DNA from: Argyresthia goedartella | Lineage: Eukaryota; Arthropoda; Insecta; Lepidoptera; Argyresthiidae | DNA: 64,000 nt | Reading direction: 5' to 3' | NCBI GenBank assembly: GCA_949825045.1 | Contig: OX463829.1 | Location: 3,782,001 to 3,846,000, forward strand | In this document: in pieces, positions 52,190-62,906 of the stretch | Layout: every line of letters starts with the position of its first letter | Numbering within the stretch: the stretch's first letter is position 1 | Position numbers and translations under genes: made by a program | Notes under the pieces: generated by a model | What the model saw: the letters and a program-made list of their open reading frames with translations, nothing else | Databases searched by the model: none | Told to the model about the DNA's origin: nothing

Positions 52190-52659
52190 GTAATTTTTTC
52201 CCGGCGTCTTTCATTGGGTTGTATTGAATATAATTTTCTGTATCCTCCTTGACCCTTAACTAATACTTATGTAAACAATGATAAAATAAGTACAGTTTTC
52301 CAGTTCTAGAAATTGTAAGTATACTTCAACATACATTTTAGTAGTATCAAATCGAAAGTTTTGTTGCAAAAACAAAGCCGGTAATAAAGAATAACCTACG
52401 CAAATATTATTTCCGACCATAATACGAATTAGCACCATGCTGACTATAGGAATGTAACATAAAGATACTAATGTTAAAATGATCTTCACCACAATACAAA
52501 TATGACGTCGGCGATACTTCATCTCTTTTCATTATCTTACACCACTGTGTTCGTACTTTCTGAACTCTTTCGAAACACTTTATCTGTTGCACTTTTCATT
52601 GTGTTATTGCACTTTAGCACGATGCAATACCTATAAAAAGGTTTATTAGCTTCTCCCAT
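52190..52659 (-). pseudogene. THAP-domain protein gene or remnant
   Basis: From ATG 52659: MGEANKPFYRYCIVLKCNNT and KSATDKVF, then a one- or two-base frameshift near 52583, then VRTQWCKIMKRDEVSPTSYL and YCGEDHFN. This is the THAP zinc-binding layout (Cys-x4-Cys ... Trp ... Cys-x2-His: C in RYC and KC, W in TQW, CGEDHF). The continuation KEDTENYIQYNPMKDAGKKL appears near 52245-52190 after about 190 bp of AT-rich DNA that may be an intron (candidate donor A/GTATCT at about 52468). THAP domains bind specific DNA and occur in host regulators and P-element-type transposases. With the frameshift it is a pseudogene or contains a sequencing error. Confidence 0.55.
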
Positions 52660-52734
52660 TGTCTCACCAAAATCAAAATGATTTGGATAACTAGTCGGCA
52701 TCGGTAATAAACAAAACAAACATGGAGTGTGGCA

Positions 52735-52800
52735 TGTGACGTCATCCGCCGCCGTCGCGACAAATGGCGGCGTTCTAGCCGCAAAAATTTATACCGTGAT
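52735..52800 (-). promoter_or_regulatory. CpG-rich promoter-like patch upstream of the THAP frame
   Basis: Contains TGACGTCA (a CRE-like palindrome, plus 52738-52745), CCGCCGCCGTCGCGACA and AAATGGCGGCG (a YY1-like start-site motif), in DNA that is otherwise strongly AT-rich. It lies about 80-140 bp upstream of the THAP start on the minus strand. Promoter function is inference. Confidence 0.4.
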
Positions 52801-53395
52801 TTTAAATGTGATTTTAATAGTAAAAATTATTCTTTATAACAGTATTTTTTGTTTTCTATTATATTAGGATGTAAACAGTGTATAGAAAAGGAAAAAAATA
52901 CGTCGATATTCTCCATTATCACTATAAACCAACAGAATTTCCATTTCAACTGTGATAACATTATTGTTTTATTATAAAAGAGCCAGAATACTCACAGGCT
53001 GTTCCGAAAACGAATCAATCATCCGAATAAACACAAAAGTCGTCCAGTCCCATTTCAGTTCCATCAATTATTTGTTACTCGACATTGTATACTCATGGAG
53101 GTAATGTTGGTACATTTTTCCCGTTGAAGTAATACAGGGCAACTTTTGCTTCATCATTGGCAGCTTATTTCTCTCACTGCTGACTATAAGCACAGATACT
53201 ATATGGTTTGAAGCCTCCTCCTTTTTGAGCAAATCCGTCCAGTCCGACTCGAACTTGACGTATCTTTAAACTTTCTACAAAAATTAATTTGACCCTCGAT
53301 ACATTTATCTGATCATCTGGTCGTATGTTACTGAAAAGACGGACGAAAATACACATTTTCACTTGTGACCACTGTTCCATAAATAAATAAATTAA
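52801..53395. other. AT-rich spacer
   Basis: No gene recognised. 53215-53265 has 'GAGCAAATCCGTCCAGTCCG' and 'ACTCGAACTTGACG', a decayed end of the GGTTCC-type repeat. Confidence 0.45.
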
Positions 53396-53880
53396 AAATC
53401 TCTACACACAACGTTAGAACTAATGAACTGATTTTAACAAAAAATATCTAAGAACCATCGCAGTGACGTCTACTACCACCTACGAAAAATAACATTAAAA
53501 TCCGTCCTCACGTTTGACCACTATTCCTTGTTAAGCTGATAACTTTCGAACTAATCAATCGATTTTAACAAAGGATATTTAAGAACCTTATAAGAAAAGT
53601 CTACTACCAACTACAAAAAACCGCATTAAAATCCATCCACCCGTTTCACCGCTATAAGCTATAAGCCGGACAAGCTGATTACATTGGGACTACCGATTTA
53701 ATTAAATCATATATACAACCTCGCTGGGAAGTTATCAGCTAAATTGTATTAGAATCCGTCAGCCAGTTTGACCGCTAGCTAGCCACGGACAGACACATAG
53801 ACACACCGAGACACAGACACACCTACAGGCGCTTCAAACTTCTAAAACCCTTCTTTTGGTCTTCGGGAGTGATCTATGGA
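53396..53880 (+). repeat. Tandemly duplicated lepidopteran repeat ending in an ACAGACAC run
   Basis: Two adjacent diverged units contain 'ACTGATTTTAACAAAAAATA' / 'TCGATTTTAACAAAGGATAT', 'CTACTACCACCTACGAAAAA' / 'CTACTACCAACTACAAAAAA' and 'CATTAAAATCCGTCCTCACG' / 'CATTAAAATCCATCCACCCG'. A third, weaker unit follows near 53690-53760. The end is a 'GACAGACACATAGACACACC' simple run and 'GCTTCAAACTTCTAAAACCC'. Non-coding. Confidence 0.6.
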
Positions 53881-54259
53881 ATGTCATAGTCGACCCGAGT
53901 TAGGTGAATGAACCACCCTGACAATCTGCTGCTTTCCTTCTCTCGGAAAATTCCCTTGCAATTAAAAACTGTCTACCTCTGAGTTATAATGTGCAGGCAG
54001 CCACCGTGACGGCGTTTAACATTAATCATTTCCAATGTTCGGTACCGGGACCCGATGGAAATGATAGGTACAGTCGCACACAGTCGCACAGTTCCTGTAG
54101 CAAGATGCTGAGCCGGAACAGTTTCACCGTCGCCCTTTCGCTACTCTGCTGGCTGGAAAAGAAAAAATAATGACACAAAATTTAAGGCAAATTTTATGTT
54201 TTTTGAGAATAAATGCCCACAATAGAATCTACAGTGCTCTAGGTGACGTCTGTCATAAA
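53881..54259. other. Unassigned, partly GC-rich
   Basis: 54000-54150 is GC-richer with a direct repeat (AGTCGCACACAGTCGCAC) and two related phrases, 'GCTGAGCCGGAACAGTTTCA' (about 54110) and 'GCTGAGCAGGAACCGTTTCA' (about 54290), each followed by CCGTCGCC. This indicates a local duplication of about 180 bp. No coding signal recognised. Confidence 0.45.
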
Positions 54260-54508
54260 AGTTCCGTTTTAGGGTTTACGCGAATCTAATGCTGAGCAGG
54301 AACCGTTTCACCGTCGCCTTAAACAATACAGCACATTCCTTGTCTCTCCAATTGTCTATGTTCTAAGCTCATATCATTCTATTTAAATCTTTTTCTTGTG
54401 TTTATGTTTATTTGCTTATCACTTCTACCTATCTATGTTGAGTTCTGTATATTGTGACGCCTGAATAAACACATTTCTATTCCATTCTATTCTATTCTAT
54501 TCACACTT
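54260..54508 (+). repeat. 3' UTR fragment of a non-LTR element with (ATTCT)n tail
   Basis: AT-rich 3' UTR-like sequence with 'GTGACGCCTGAATAAACACA' followed by an ATTCT pentamer run to about 54500. The tail unit equals that of the element at 35165-36545. The two may be related families, though the unique 3' UTR parts are not alike. The coding part is absent. Confidence 0.5.
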
Positions 54509-55234
54509 CAAGATAACCAATATATCCATTATTAAAAGTCTGCCTCAAAAGTAGGAGTGTATGCAATGTACTTTTTCAGGGTTTATGTACCCTAGGTTTT
54601 AACCTACGATCTTTATCAAACTACGAAACCCATTTCGTCATGTTAGGTATCGTTAGAATTCCTTTTTTAGCGCAAGGGTTAGAGTAAGTGATGTCATGAT
54701 AAAAACAATAAGGCAGATCTATACACCATATAGTACGCTGTCGAGTTGGCTATCGGAAAGAAGGATTTTGAAAGCTGATCATAATAAACATCCATAAGTT
54801 AGACATAATTACTAGCGTCTGGCTGTTGTGTTTTTATATTTTTTTTATTTTATCGGCTTGGCACATTTATATCGGCTTATGTTTAAACAATTACCAAAAA
54901 CGCACCTATTTTACTATCAATAAATTTGAAATGACTGCCAGAATGGATGAATGTCCACCAAATTGTGTTTGGATAAATGAGCACCAAACTTCTTTTTATG
55001 TTTTGTGTACTTAAGTTTATGTTTTAAGTATTTTTTGTTGTTCTTACATATTCAACCTAACACGAAGGATAAAGGGGGCTTCGCTTCGCTCACACCCTTT
55101 ACCCTTCACCAAAGCTACCGCAGTATTTTGGCCTGTTATTTTTTGCTACTTTTGGAGTTCATTTATCCATTTTGGGTAGGAAAAATTTTTTTTGGTGATC
55201 ATTATATTTGTTGCCATTTATATCGTGCTTTATG
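54509..55234. other. Spacer with a MITE-related block
   Basis: 55040-55135 contains 'CAACCTAACACGAAGGATAA', 'GGGGGCTTCGCTTCGCTC' and 'CAAAGCTACCGCAGTATTTT', matching the interior of the MITE pair (4539, 55751) and, antisense, 12045-12105. Its terminal repeats are not recognisable here. The rest is AT-rich. Confidence 0.5.
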
Positions 55235-55475
55235 GAATATGACAACCGGTTTAGCCTCAGGAAGTGATGGTCCTGAGTTCGAATCCCGGTAAGAACAAAT
55301 ATTTGTGTGATGAGTATGAATGTTTGTTTCTTAGTCTTGGATGTTTTATATGTATTTACATAATTATTTTTCTTTATTTAATATATCGTCCTCTAATACC
55401 CACAACACAAGCCTTATTGAGCTTAATATGGACCTAGTTAGATTTGTGTAAGAGTTTATTTAATATTCATTTGCC
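55235..55475 (+). repeat. SINE family B, copy 2
   Basis: tRNA-like head 'CCGGTTTAGCCTCAGGAAGT' with B box AGTTCGAATCC (55276-55286), body 'ATGAGTATGAATGTTTGTTT' and end 'ACAAGCCTTATTGAGCTTAA', 'GGACCTAGTTAGATTTGTGT'. It parallels the copy at 60010-60684 without its insertion and therefore gives the empty-site sequence for it. Confidence 0.8.
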
Positions 55476-55750
55476 TCATAGGGACTCCTAAGGGCTTACT
55501 TGTTTTGAGAGTGACTGTACTTTGGGCATTCAATAAAGCGTTTCACCCTTTCAATGGCGGGAAAATTTATGGAGGCATAAATGTATCACCGGTATCTGGT
55601 AAATGATGTATATCAGATACTCTATAATATCAGTACAAAAGCCTCGTCAGGGATACAGAATTAATAGGGCTAATGTGGGGCAAATTAAGGAGTATGCAGT
55701 AATAATAAGGTTTCACTTGCTCATTAGTTTGGGATTACAGCGCATATATA

Positions 55751-56146
55751 TGTGACCGGAAGATAGTCAAAACCGTCAGTTGATCAACTAACGCGGTAGT
55801 TGATCAACTATCGACAGATAGTAAACCAGACCGACAGGGTTTAGAATTTACGTTTCTTTTGTTCTTACATGTCAACCTAACACGAAGACTATTCGGGGGC
55901 TTCGCTGCGCTCGCCCCCTCTAGTCTTCACCTAAGCTACCGCAGTGTTTGCCCTGGTATTTCGTTTACAATTCAAGTTTAAACCAGTTTACTATTTTACG
56001 GTTTTAACCGTTAGTTGATCAATTTACGCGTCATATAGTAAACAGTACGCTACAGTTTATTATCTGTCGATAGTTGACCAACTTATCTGAAAAAAAAAAC
56101 GTTAGTTTATCAACTTACGGTTTTGACTATCTTACTTACGGTGACA
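55751..56146. mobile_element. MITE, copy 2 (396 bp)
   Basis: Begins TGTGACCGGAAGATAGTC and ends GACTATCTTACTTACGGTGACA (the final part is CTTACTTACGGTGACA, a 4-bp insertion relative to copy 1). It matches 4539-4919 throughout, including the GC-rich core and 'AAGCTACCGCAGTGTTTGCC'. Inner terminal repeats contain GTTGATCAACTAACG palindromes. Confidence 0.78.
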
Positions 56147-56157
56147 AATATAGGTTC

Positions 56158-56508
56158 ATGAACATTTATATATGGCTTTTAGTACCAGTATCCAGGATAC
56201 CGTACGTCGTGAGAACCAGAAACAACAAAGCATTTCTATTCCAGCACAAGGTCTGTTATAATCACTTAGATGTCATTAACATTATGAGCCACATCGGTCC
56301 GGCAGTCCCTTACAACTATCCGCGACAACCCATCTCCAACACCCTCCAACACCTTTATGTAGAACAAACACTTGCAAGCACTCGTCCATACTCAAAGTGT
56401 GCGACAAATATGAACAATACGTGTAGTAAAACAAAAAACTTGCCTGTCTTCAGAAATAAAACGCTGAAAGAGAAAACTAACTTGCAACCAAACGTGACCT
56501 TTTTTTAA
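56158..56508 (+). other. Unrecognised open frame
   Basis: A frame open from within the MITE end (56074) gives MNIYIWLLVPVSRIPYVVRT from ATG 56158 and continues for 117 residues to 56508, with balanced codon composition (about 42% GC against ~33% around). No motif recognised. It lies in the 430 bp between the MITE and the maT element and may be a captured exon, a fragment of an unknown element or chance. Confidence 0.25.
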
Positions 56509-56577
56509 CTATTATTAAATTATTATAATCCTAAATCATAAATTAAATTATTTTCTAAATTAAGTTTACTATATATA

Positions 56578-57877
56578 CATAGTCAGGTCATAAGTTCTGT
56601 CACATGTGCAATATGAAATAATTTAGACATGTTTATTATTTATGTAAACATTTATATAGCAAAATGAACTTAATAAAACATAGATTCTTATGGTAATAAA
56701 GTTTATTCAAAATGACCCCCGCGATTTTGAATACAGGCCTTTATTCTGCGCGGCCAGTCGTCTATCGCAGCACGAACGAGGTCCATGTCAATATCGGCGG
56801 CTGCCTTAATCAAGGATGCCTTGAGTGACTCCAAATCAGGATGAGGCTTTGAGCAGGCCTTTTCCTCCAAGTGTTGCCATATCTTGAAATCTAACGGACT
56901 CAAATCTGGACTGGAGGAGGGCCAGTCTTCGTGCCGGATGAAGTCGATTTCACGCGCCGCCAGCCAGTCTTGTGTGCTTTTTGCTCTATGAGCTGGCGCA
57001 GAATCTTGTTGGAATACCCAGTGCCTGTTATTAAACATGGTATAAGAAACAGGTTCCACAAGGTTCTTGAGGACTGTATTTTGATACACAATTGCATTCG
57101 TTCTGCATACGCCTTTCTCACAAAAATGTACCTCAGTTAAGCCCCAATAAGAGACTCCCAACCAAACCATGAGCGAGGATGGAAAATGACCTCGTTGGAC
57201 ACGCGGAATACGGTTGCTCACTTATTCACTGATGTGTGCGTACACCTTATCATTTTGTTTATTGTAGCTCCCTTCCACGGTGTAAATTTTTTCATCCGAA
57301 AAAAGAATTTCCCGATGCTTTTTACCCGCGTACCGCTTCAGCAAAGCGCGGCATCTCTTCAGTCTCAGGTCCATTAAACGAGCGTCCAAACGATGTCCTG
57401 TTTTTCTTCGATATGCCCTAAGCCCCAAGTCTTCATTTAACACCCTTTTTACCGTGGTCCTGCTTAACCCCATCTGAAGGGCCAACAGTTTCTGATTTCT
57501 TTGAATTCGTGCCTTCACAGCTTTAATCACTGCTGGAGTCCTAACAGAGCGAGGGCGACCACTTCTTGACCTGTCATCTACACTAGAGTCTTCATTGTAT
57601 CGTTTTATGGTACGATAAACGAATCTTTTGTTAATATTCAAATTTTTCAGTAAGTCGAAAATCTGAATTGGTGCGTAACCGCAACGATGCAACGCAATAA
57701 CTGCGACACGGTCTTCTTTAAGTGTTCACTCCATATTTAAAAATGAGGAAAATTCTAAAAAGTACACATTTTTATTTTAATGAAAAATTCGAAATTCGAA
57801 TTCAATAAACTTTTTTGTGGCCAGCGTTCTAAATTCAAAAGTTTTTATTGTATGACAGAACTTATGACCTGACTGTG
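56578..57877 (-). mobile_element. Full-length maT (DD37D) mariner-family DNA transposon, 1300 bp
   Basis: Terminal inverted repeats: left CATAGTCAGGTCATAAGTTC TGTCA, right its reverse complement with one mismatch (CACAGTCAGGTCATAAG...). TA dinucleotides flank both ends (56576-56577, 57878-57879), the mariner target duplication. Length, TIRs and one transposase ORF are as expected for an autonomous mariner, but the ORF has two premature stops. Both ends are intact, so it could still be mobilised by an active relative. Confidence 0.92.
56703..57734 (-). pseudogene. maT transposase with two nonsense codons
   Basis: The reading frame from ATG 57734 to the stop at 56703-56705 is 344 codons long with no frameshift. 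Codon 3 is TGA and a TAA at 57222-57224 lies between HISE and VSNRIP. The N-terminal paired-like DNA-binding part has two helix-turn-helix motifs (IQIFDLLKNLNINKRFVYRT and LALQMGLSRTTVKRVLNEDL) separated by the GRPR motif. The catalytic triad is Asp in ILFSDEK, Asp in VFQQDSAPAHR and Asp in SPDLSPLDF. 37 residues separate the last two, hence DD37D (maT). Bracketing motifs are otherwise intact. It would catalyse cut-and-paste transposition at TA. Point nonsense changes alone have silenced it, so inactivation looks recent. Confidence 0.92.
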
Positions 57878-57879
57878 TA

Positions 57880-58829
57880 TATATACTTACAACAATGGTC
57901 AATGCTGTGCTCACCTATAAATAGACACTCATATAAGAATAATAACGCCATATTTCTGTTGATGTGCCTAATTAAATAAATAAATCGCATAGGTACACGT
58001 AACACCAATTTTGTTGGCCTCTGAATGCCCCCTGGAGGCTCATGAGTACAAGAGTGATGAATGCATGGGCGAAAGAGAGTGGTGACAGCTGGGTCAGAGG
58101 CTAAGAAACATAGTTCGAGCTGTACTCTGTGTCACGCTCACTCGCATCGTAAGTACGCTCGCTCTCTTGACGTCGAGAGGTGGAGGAGCGCCATGTTTTT
58201 TTTTTCGTTAGCCTATAACAATCTCCCACTGCTCCGCAAAGGCCTCACTAGTTCGAGCCCACACATTTCTGGTAGCCATAAGATACCATAACATCCATAC
58301 CATTGTACACGTAAAACGATAGTATTTTGTACGAGTATACCTTTTTAATGTTCAATAGTAAAATATTAAATAGGTACAAGGTAGGACTACATTCAAGGCC
58401 GTACATTGAAAAAGAGTTTTGTGTATTTAGTATGTAAGTATTGAACTACGTACGCAGGTTAACGAAACTCTTTGCTCATTGAAACCGGAAGTGGATAGAA
58501 ATTAAGAAAGTTATTTATGGAAATAAAAACAAATATTATAAAAACATACTTTAATTTATTATAATTCGAATGAGCAATTATTAATCATATAATGACAAAT
58601 AACTAAGCACAAAACTTAAAGCACAAACCTGCAATTAAAGATATTTTCCGATAAGATCGGGAGAGTCCAGTTTTCACCGATAAACAAATAAAACAAAATG
58701 GCTAACAAAATCAATAATATCTTATATGGGTACTTCTTTTAATTCTTAAAACCAGTATGTTTCATTATCTGTTTTTACAGCGGCAATAGAAATACACCCT
58801 CAGTGAAAATTTCATCTCTCTACCTATCT
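57880..58829. other. Spacer, partly GC-rich
   Basis: 58030-58310 is less AT-rich ('GCATGGGCGAAAGAGAGTGG', 'GTAAGTACGCTCGCTCTCTT', a T10 run at about 58195) with a 76-codon open frame and no recognised domain. The remainder is AT-rich. Confidence 0.45.
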
Positions 58830-58925
58830 CGGTTGATCCGGTAGAGCCCGGTGACACACGGACAGACAGCGGAAGCTTAGTAATAGGGTCCCGTTTGGCA
58901 CCCTTCGGGTACGGAACCCTGTAAA
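58830..58925 (-). repeat. Lepidopteran GGTTCC-type repeat, antisense 5' part
   Basis: Plus-strand 'CACACGGACAGACAGCGGAA', 'TTAGTAATAGGGTCCCG' and 'CACCCTTCGGGTACGGAACC' are the reverse complement of the first ~100 bp of the copy at 11307. Confidence 0.65.
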
Positions 58926-60009
58926 CTACTACCGCTTCGGAAAGTGTTATGGTAGCGGAGAAGAAGGGCCGCAAGAAACTCGTACTCAGCAACACGGCCT
59001 ACTTTTCTTTTCTATTATTTTTTCAAAAATAGTTCTTGTGTTACAATCGCGCGCGTGGTCTTGTGCTGAGCTGGAAAATCAGGCTCCATACCTCTTCATC
59101 ATTAATGTAATCATTTTACCTATAATATGTTTTATGTACACACGTATCATAAACCCTCTATACTGCGTACAAAAACCGCACGTTACGATCAGCATAATGT
59201 TAAACTACTTGGTAAAAACTCATTTCTTATCTGAAAAATTACACATTATGACCATAATGTGTAATTTTTCTACACATTATGACATTCAAATTTCGAACGC
59301 CGATGCCCGCCTCGTGCCGCCTCTAGTTTGTCTGTGAAGTTGGTACTGATATTCAAATTTAGAACGCCGACGCCCGAAGTTGGTGATACAGAACAAGCTA
59401 AACAACTGCAGGGCCACAATGCCGGTCAAACATGCGGTTCCTGAACACATCAAAGAGAGCTTATGATATGTGTGTAGAAAAACTAGTGTATGTAACTGTA
59501 CATAATTAGGCATTTAAACTCTCGAGTGATATTATTATGAAACTCGCCTTCGGCTCGTTTCATAAACCCACTCTCGAGTATTAATGCCCTCCATTATGTA
59601 GCAGTCACATAAACTACTATTATAACATCATGTTTTTTGTAACAATGCCTCTAAATTTCATTTCTGACTTTTATATCTCTTCCGATATTTTGTTATAGTA
59701 TTGTAAACTTAGACCGCCAAATAGTCTCGATAAGCCTTAGTGAAACAGATTTATCACAAATGTTGTATCTAAAATGACAGATGAATCTATCACATAGAGG
59801 TTACGGAGACTATTTGGAACAGGCGATTACTCTTTCATTTCCCGAGCGAGAGACAGTGAAGGCATGGCATTAAGTGACCGTGAAACTTCGAGATTTCGGT
59901 GTTTTATTGGGGTCTATAACTATGTAAATGAGCTAAGCAGCATTCCTTCATGCTGATGATGGCGTAATAACCTAGATTATTGCAGTTGAAGATAATAAAT
60001 AAATCTTGA

Positions 60010-60684
60010 CGGCCGGTTTAGCCTAGCGGGTAGTGACCCTGCCTACTAAGCTGACGGTCCTGGGCTCGAATCCCGGTAAGGGCAAAGATTTGTATGATGA
60101 GCATGAATATTTGTTTCTTAGTATTCGATGTTTCTGTGTATTTACATAATTATTTATCTCTATTAAATAAACATAAACATAACATAAAACATGAAACATG
60201 CTCACAAAAGCCAATATGCACAAAATTAGAGTCGCACAAAGGGCTATGGAGCGTGGCATGCTAGGCATCGGCCTCGTTGACCGCGTGCCTAACGTTGAAA
60301 TCCGCAGACTTACCAAAGTCACAGACGTGGGTACGCGCATCACGGGGCTAAAGTGGCAATGAGCGGGACAGTTGGTTAGAAGGGAGGACGGAAGGTGGAC
60401 CAAGCCAGCCATAGAGTGGCGGCCGCGAACAGGACAGAGAACAGCTGGCAGACCACTGGTCCGATGGTCCGAGGAAATTACTAATGTGGCTGGAAAGCAG
60501 TGCTCGAGACTGGAGGGTGTCCGCAGTGAATGGCGTGCTTTGGGAGAGGCCTGTGCCCCGCAGTGGGATGAAGATGGCTGATGATGATGATGATGATAAT
60601 TAAATATATCGTCGTCCAGTATCTATAACGCAAGCCTTGTTGAGCTTACTATGGGCCTAGTTCGGTTTGTGTAAGATTGTGTGC
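60010..60684 (+). repeat. SINE family B, copy 3, split by an RTE insertion
   Basis: Head 'GCCGGTTTAGCCTAGCGGG' with B box GGCTCGAATCC (60063-60073), body 'ATGAGCATGAATATTTGTTT' up to ATTAAATA at 60162-60169. The rest of the SINE resumes at 60599 with 'ATTAAATATATCGTCGTCCA' and ends 'GGGCCTAGTTCGGTTTGTG'. Without the 429-bp insert it equals the copy at 55235-55475. Confidence 0.82.
60170..60598 (+). mobile_element. RTE retrotransposon 3' fragment with ATTAAATA target duplication
   Basis: Encodes the RTE polymerase C-terminus: MHKIRVAQRAMERGMLGIGL near 60209, RITGLKWQ then a stop, and WTKPAIEWRPRTGQRTAGRP, EWRALGEACAPQWDEDG ending at about 60580, followed by the (GAT)n tail. The duplicated target ATTAAATA is at 60162-60169 and 60599-60606. 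Related to, but distinct in sequence from, the copy at 2930-3939. Confidence 0.88.
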
Positions 60685-61319
60685 CCTCTAATAGTAGTTT
60701 ATGTGACTGCTGCATAATGGAGGGCACTAAAACTCGAGAGTGGGTTTATGAAACGAGCCGAAGGCGAGTTTCATAATAATATCACTCGAGAGTTTTAATG
60801 CCTAATTATGTACAGTTACATACACGAGTTTATATACACACATATCATAAGCTCTCTTTGATGTGTTCAGGAACCGCATGTTTGACCGGCATTGTGGTTC
60901 TGCAATTGTTTAGCTTGTTCTTTAGTACCAACTTCACGCAGGCGGGCGTCGGCGTTCGAAATTTGAATGTCAGTACCAACTTCACAGACAAACTAGGGAC
61001 GGTACGCGGGTGGGTGTCGGCGTTCGAAATTTGAATGTCATTATATGTAGAAAAACTACACATAATGACCATTATGTGTAGTTTTCCAGATACGAAACGA
61101 GTTTTTACCAAGTAGTTTAACATAATGCTGATCGTAACGTGCGGTTTTTGAACGCAGTAAAGAGGGTTTATGATACGTGTGTAGATAATATTTATTTATT
61201 ATATATTTATGTTGAATTGTACTACAGGTGTTGATTTGTAAAGTGACGTAATTTCACGACACTCAAACAAAAAAAAATGTTTAAAACTAGGACTCGCGCA
61301 CTGAGGGCTCCGCACAAAT

Positions 61320-61735
61320 CGCATTTTTTAAATGAAGAAACTACAAATTTACGGTTTTCGGATTGTTTGCTTTATTTTTGCTGCTTCTTGCCAAATTTCA
61401 CGATTCTTGGTCAACGGGAAGTACCCTGTTGGTATTGATTGCCTTGCGAGTATCAAGCAAAAACAGCAAAATTACCGGTGGCGGTATCTTTTGATTGTGT
61501 TGACCTATAAGTTAGATTTGTAACAACTTAAAAATACCACAAAACTACGTAATAGATATAAATTTCAACTTATCCGTGCGTTTTTGAGAAAAAGGGTCTT
61601 GACAGACAGACAGACAGATAGGCTGAAAATTACAGTTTTCGGATTTTTCCTTTATTTGTGTTATAAGGCCCTGCTTCGTGCTAAATTTTATGATTCTAGG
61701 TCAACGGGAAAGTATTACATAGGTTTTGGTTAACC
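61320..61735 (+). repeat. Lepidopteran TACGGTTTTCGG-type repeat, copy 2 (tandem one and a half units)
   Basis: 'TTACGGTTTTCGGATTG', 'GTCAACGGGAAGTACCCTG' and 'GATTGCCTTGCGAGTATCAA' then, after 'CTTGACAGACAGACAGACAG', a second start 'ACAGTTTTCGGATTTTTCC' and 'GGTCAACGGGAAAGTATTAC'. Matches 41170-41720. Non-coding. Confidence 0.65.
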
Positions 61736-62617
61736 AATAAAGATTCAATAAATGTATTGAACAAGTAATTTAGATTTTTATCTCTGATCCCCACACTACG
61801 ATAACCTATGTTGTGGGAATCAGAATATTCCTGTGGTTTTCAAAGTACAATATTATTACATAACACAAGTTAACAACAAGAAAAAATAAGTGTATCTTTA
61901 TTTTATAGCACACACCTAACTACAATGATCCAACATCACATTAATCATGGTTGGCAATATACGCACTTACCGGTCGTAAATATTACAAATTTACAAAATA
62001 TTTTGCCTTGTGAACATCTTTAGCTATTTAAAAAAAAAGTGACAATCTTGATTACTTTAGCCTGTACGTTTACTTTTTTATCTTCAAGAGACCACAAACC
62101 TGAGCAATCGATATTAATTTCAATTTGAGGCCTCCAACCTCCTGGGAAAAAAAATATTGACAGATGGACAACGAAGTGATCGAGTGAGGTATAAGGGTTC
62201 TTTTTTTCCTTTTAATGTACGGAACCCTAAAAATATTTTTTTTTAAATATACCGAATGATCATTAAATTATGGCTTCACTTCTATCGCTTGCTGTGTCCG
62301 CGGACTTTGCGGTTATTTCAGGACAAATTGCACACGGCAATTTATGAATCTAAATTATGTTCGGGAAAATAAAATTTAAAAAAAAAAAGTTTCAAGCGAT
62401 ACGTAAACTATTATCCCTGAGTCAGACGTCACTTTATATATCAACAGCTTGTATGTAACCCAGTGGCCTCATATACACACATTTATTCATATGTATCATA
62501 TATATACAGCAGGGTTGGGTTCACTTATCACAATCATGCTTGGGGTTATACAGAGTAGTCAAAATTATTTATTTATTTATTTATTATTATTAGATGTTTC
62601 ACAGCATATAAATAATA
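61736..62617. other. AT-rich spacer
   Basis: Contains the end of a TACGG-type repeat at about 62155-62235 ('GACAACGAAGTGATCGAG', 'TACGGAACCCTAAAAATA'). 62560-62630 is (TTTA)n and (TAA)n simple sequence leading into the SINE. No gene recognised. Confidence 0.5.
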
Positions 62618-62815
62618 ATAATAATAATAATACCTTGGACACTATTGACACACATTGATCTAGCCCCAAACTAGGATTCCCTGTATCTTGGGTACTAGAC
62701 AACGATACACATACTTATATAGATAAATATTATACTAAGATAGACAAACAACCATGACTAGGGTACAAGCATCCGTTCTCGTCAAACAAATATTTGCCCC
62801 CACCGGGATTGGAAT
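62618..62815 (-). repeat. SINE family B-like body, head truncated
   Basis: Matches 8838-9040: 'CCTTGGACAC', 'GATCTAGCCCCAAACTAGG', 'GGTACTAGACAACGATACAC' and 'ACAACCATGACTAGGGTACA'. Homology ends at 'CCCCCACCGGGATTG', inside the tRNA-like head, so in its own orientation the copy is 5'-truncated. Its 3' end abuts a TAA run, as in the 8.8-kb copy. Confidence 0.75.
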
Positions 62816-62906
62816 AAATACATGTACAGAAAATAAATAACATAAATAGGAAATGCCAATTACGAAACAAACCGACAATAAAGTTGGTAGGAGGAAAAAT
62901 AACCTT

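Larger units (their letters stand above)
59137..61183. mobile_element. Foldback-type structure, ~490-bp inverted arms
   Basis: 59137-59621 and 60690-61183 are long inverted repeats. Outer ends are TACACACGTATCATAAACCC and GGGTTTATGATACGTGTGTA; inner ends are 'TGCCCTCCATTATG' and 'CATAATGGAGGGCA'. Landmarks such as 'GTTAAACTACTTGGTAAAAA', 'AAACTCGCCTTCGGCTCG', 'CTCTCGAG' and the palindromic 'ACACATTATGACCATAATGT' occur in mirror order. The arms differ by substitutions and small indels and carry an internal duplication ('TTCGAACGCCGA...' twice per arm). The 1.07-kb centre is unique DNA plus a SINE. The large arms suit a foldback DNA transposon. Flanking target duplication was not found. Confidence 0.75.

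Noticed and set aside
52537..52719. Non-ATG extension of the THAP frame upstream to 52719
   Set aside because: The first codon there is TTG; the ATG at 52659 gives the normal THAP N-terminus length.
59286..59513. 75-codon minus-strand frame and its mirror at 60798-61034
   Set aside because: Both lie in the inverted arms of the foldback structure and are near-identical by repetition only; no domain recognised.
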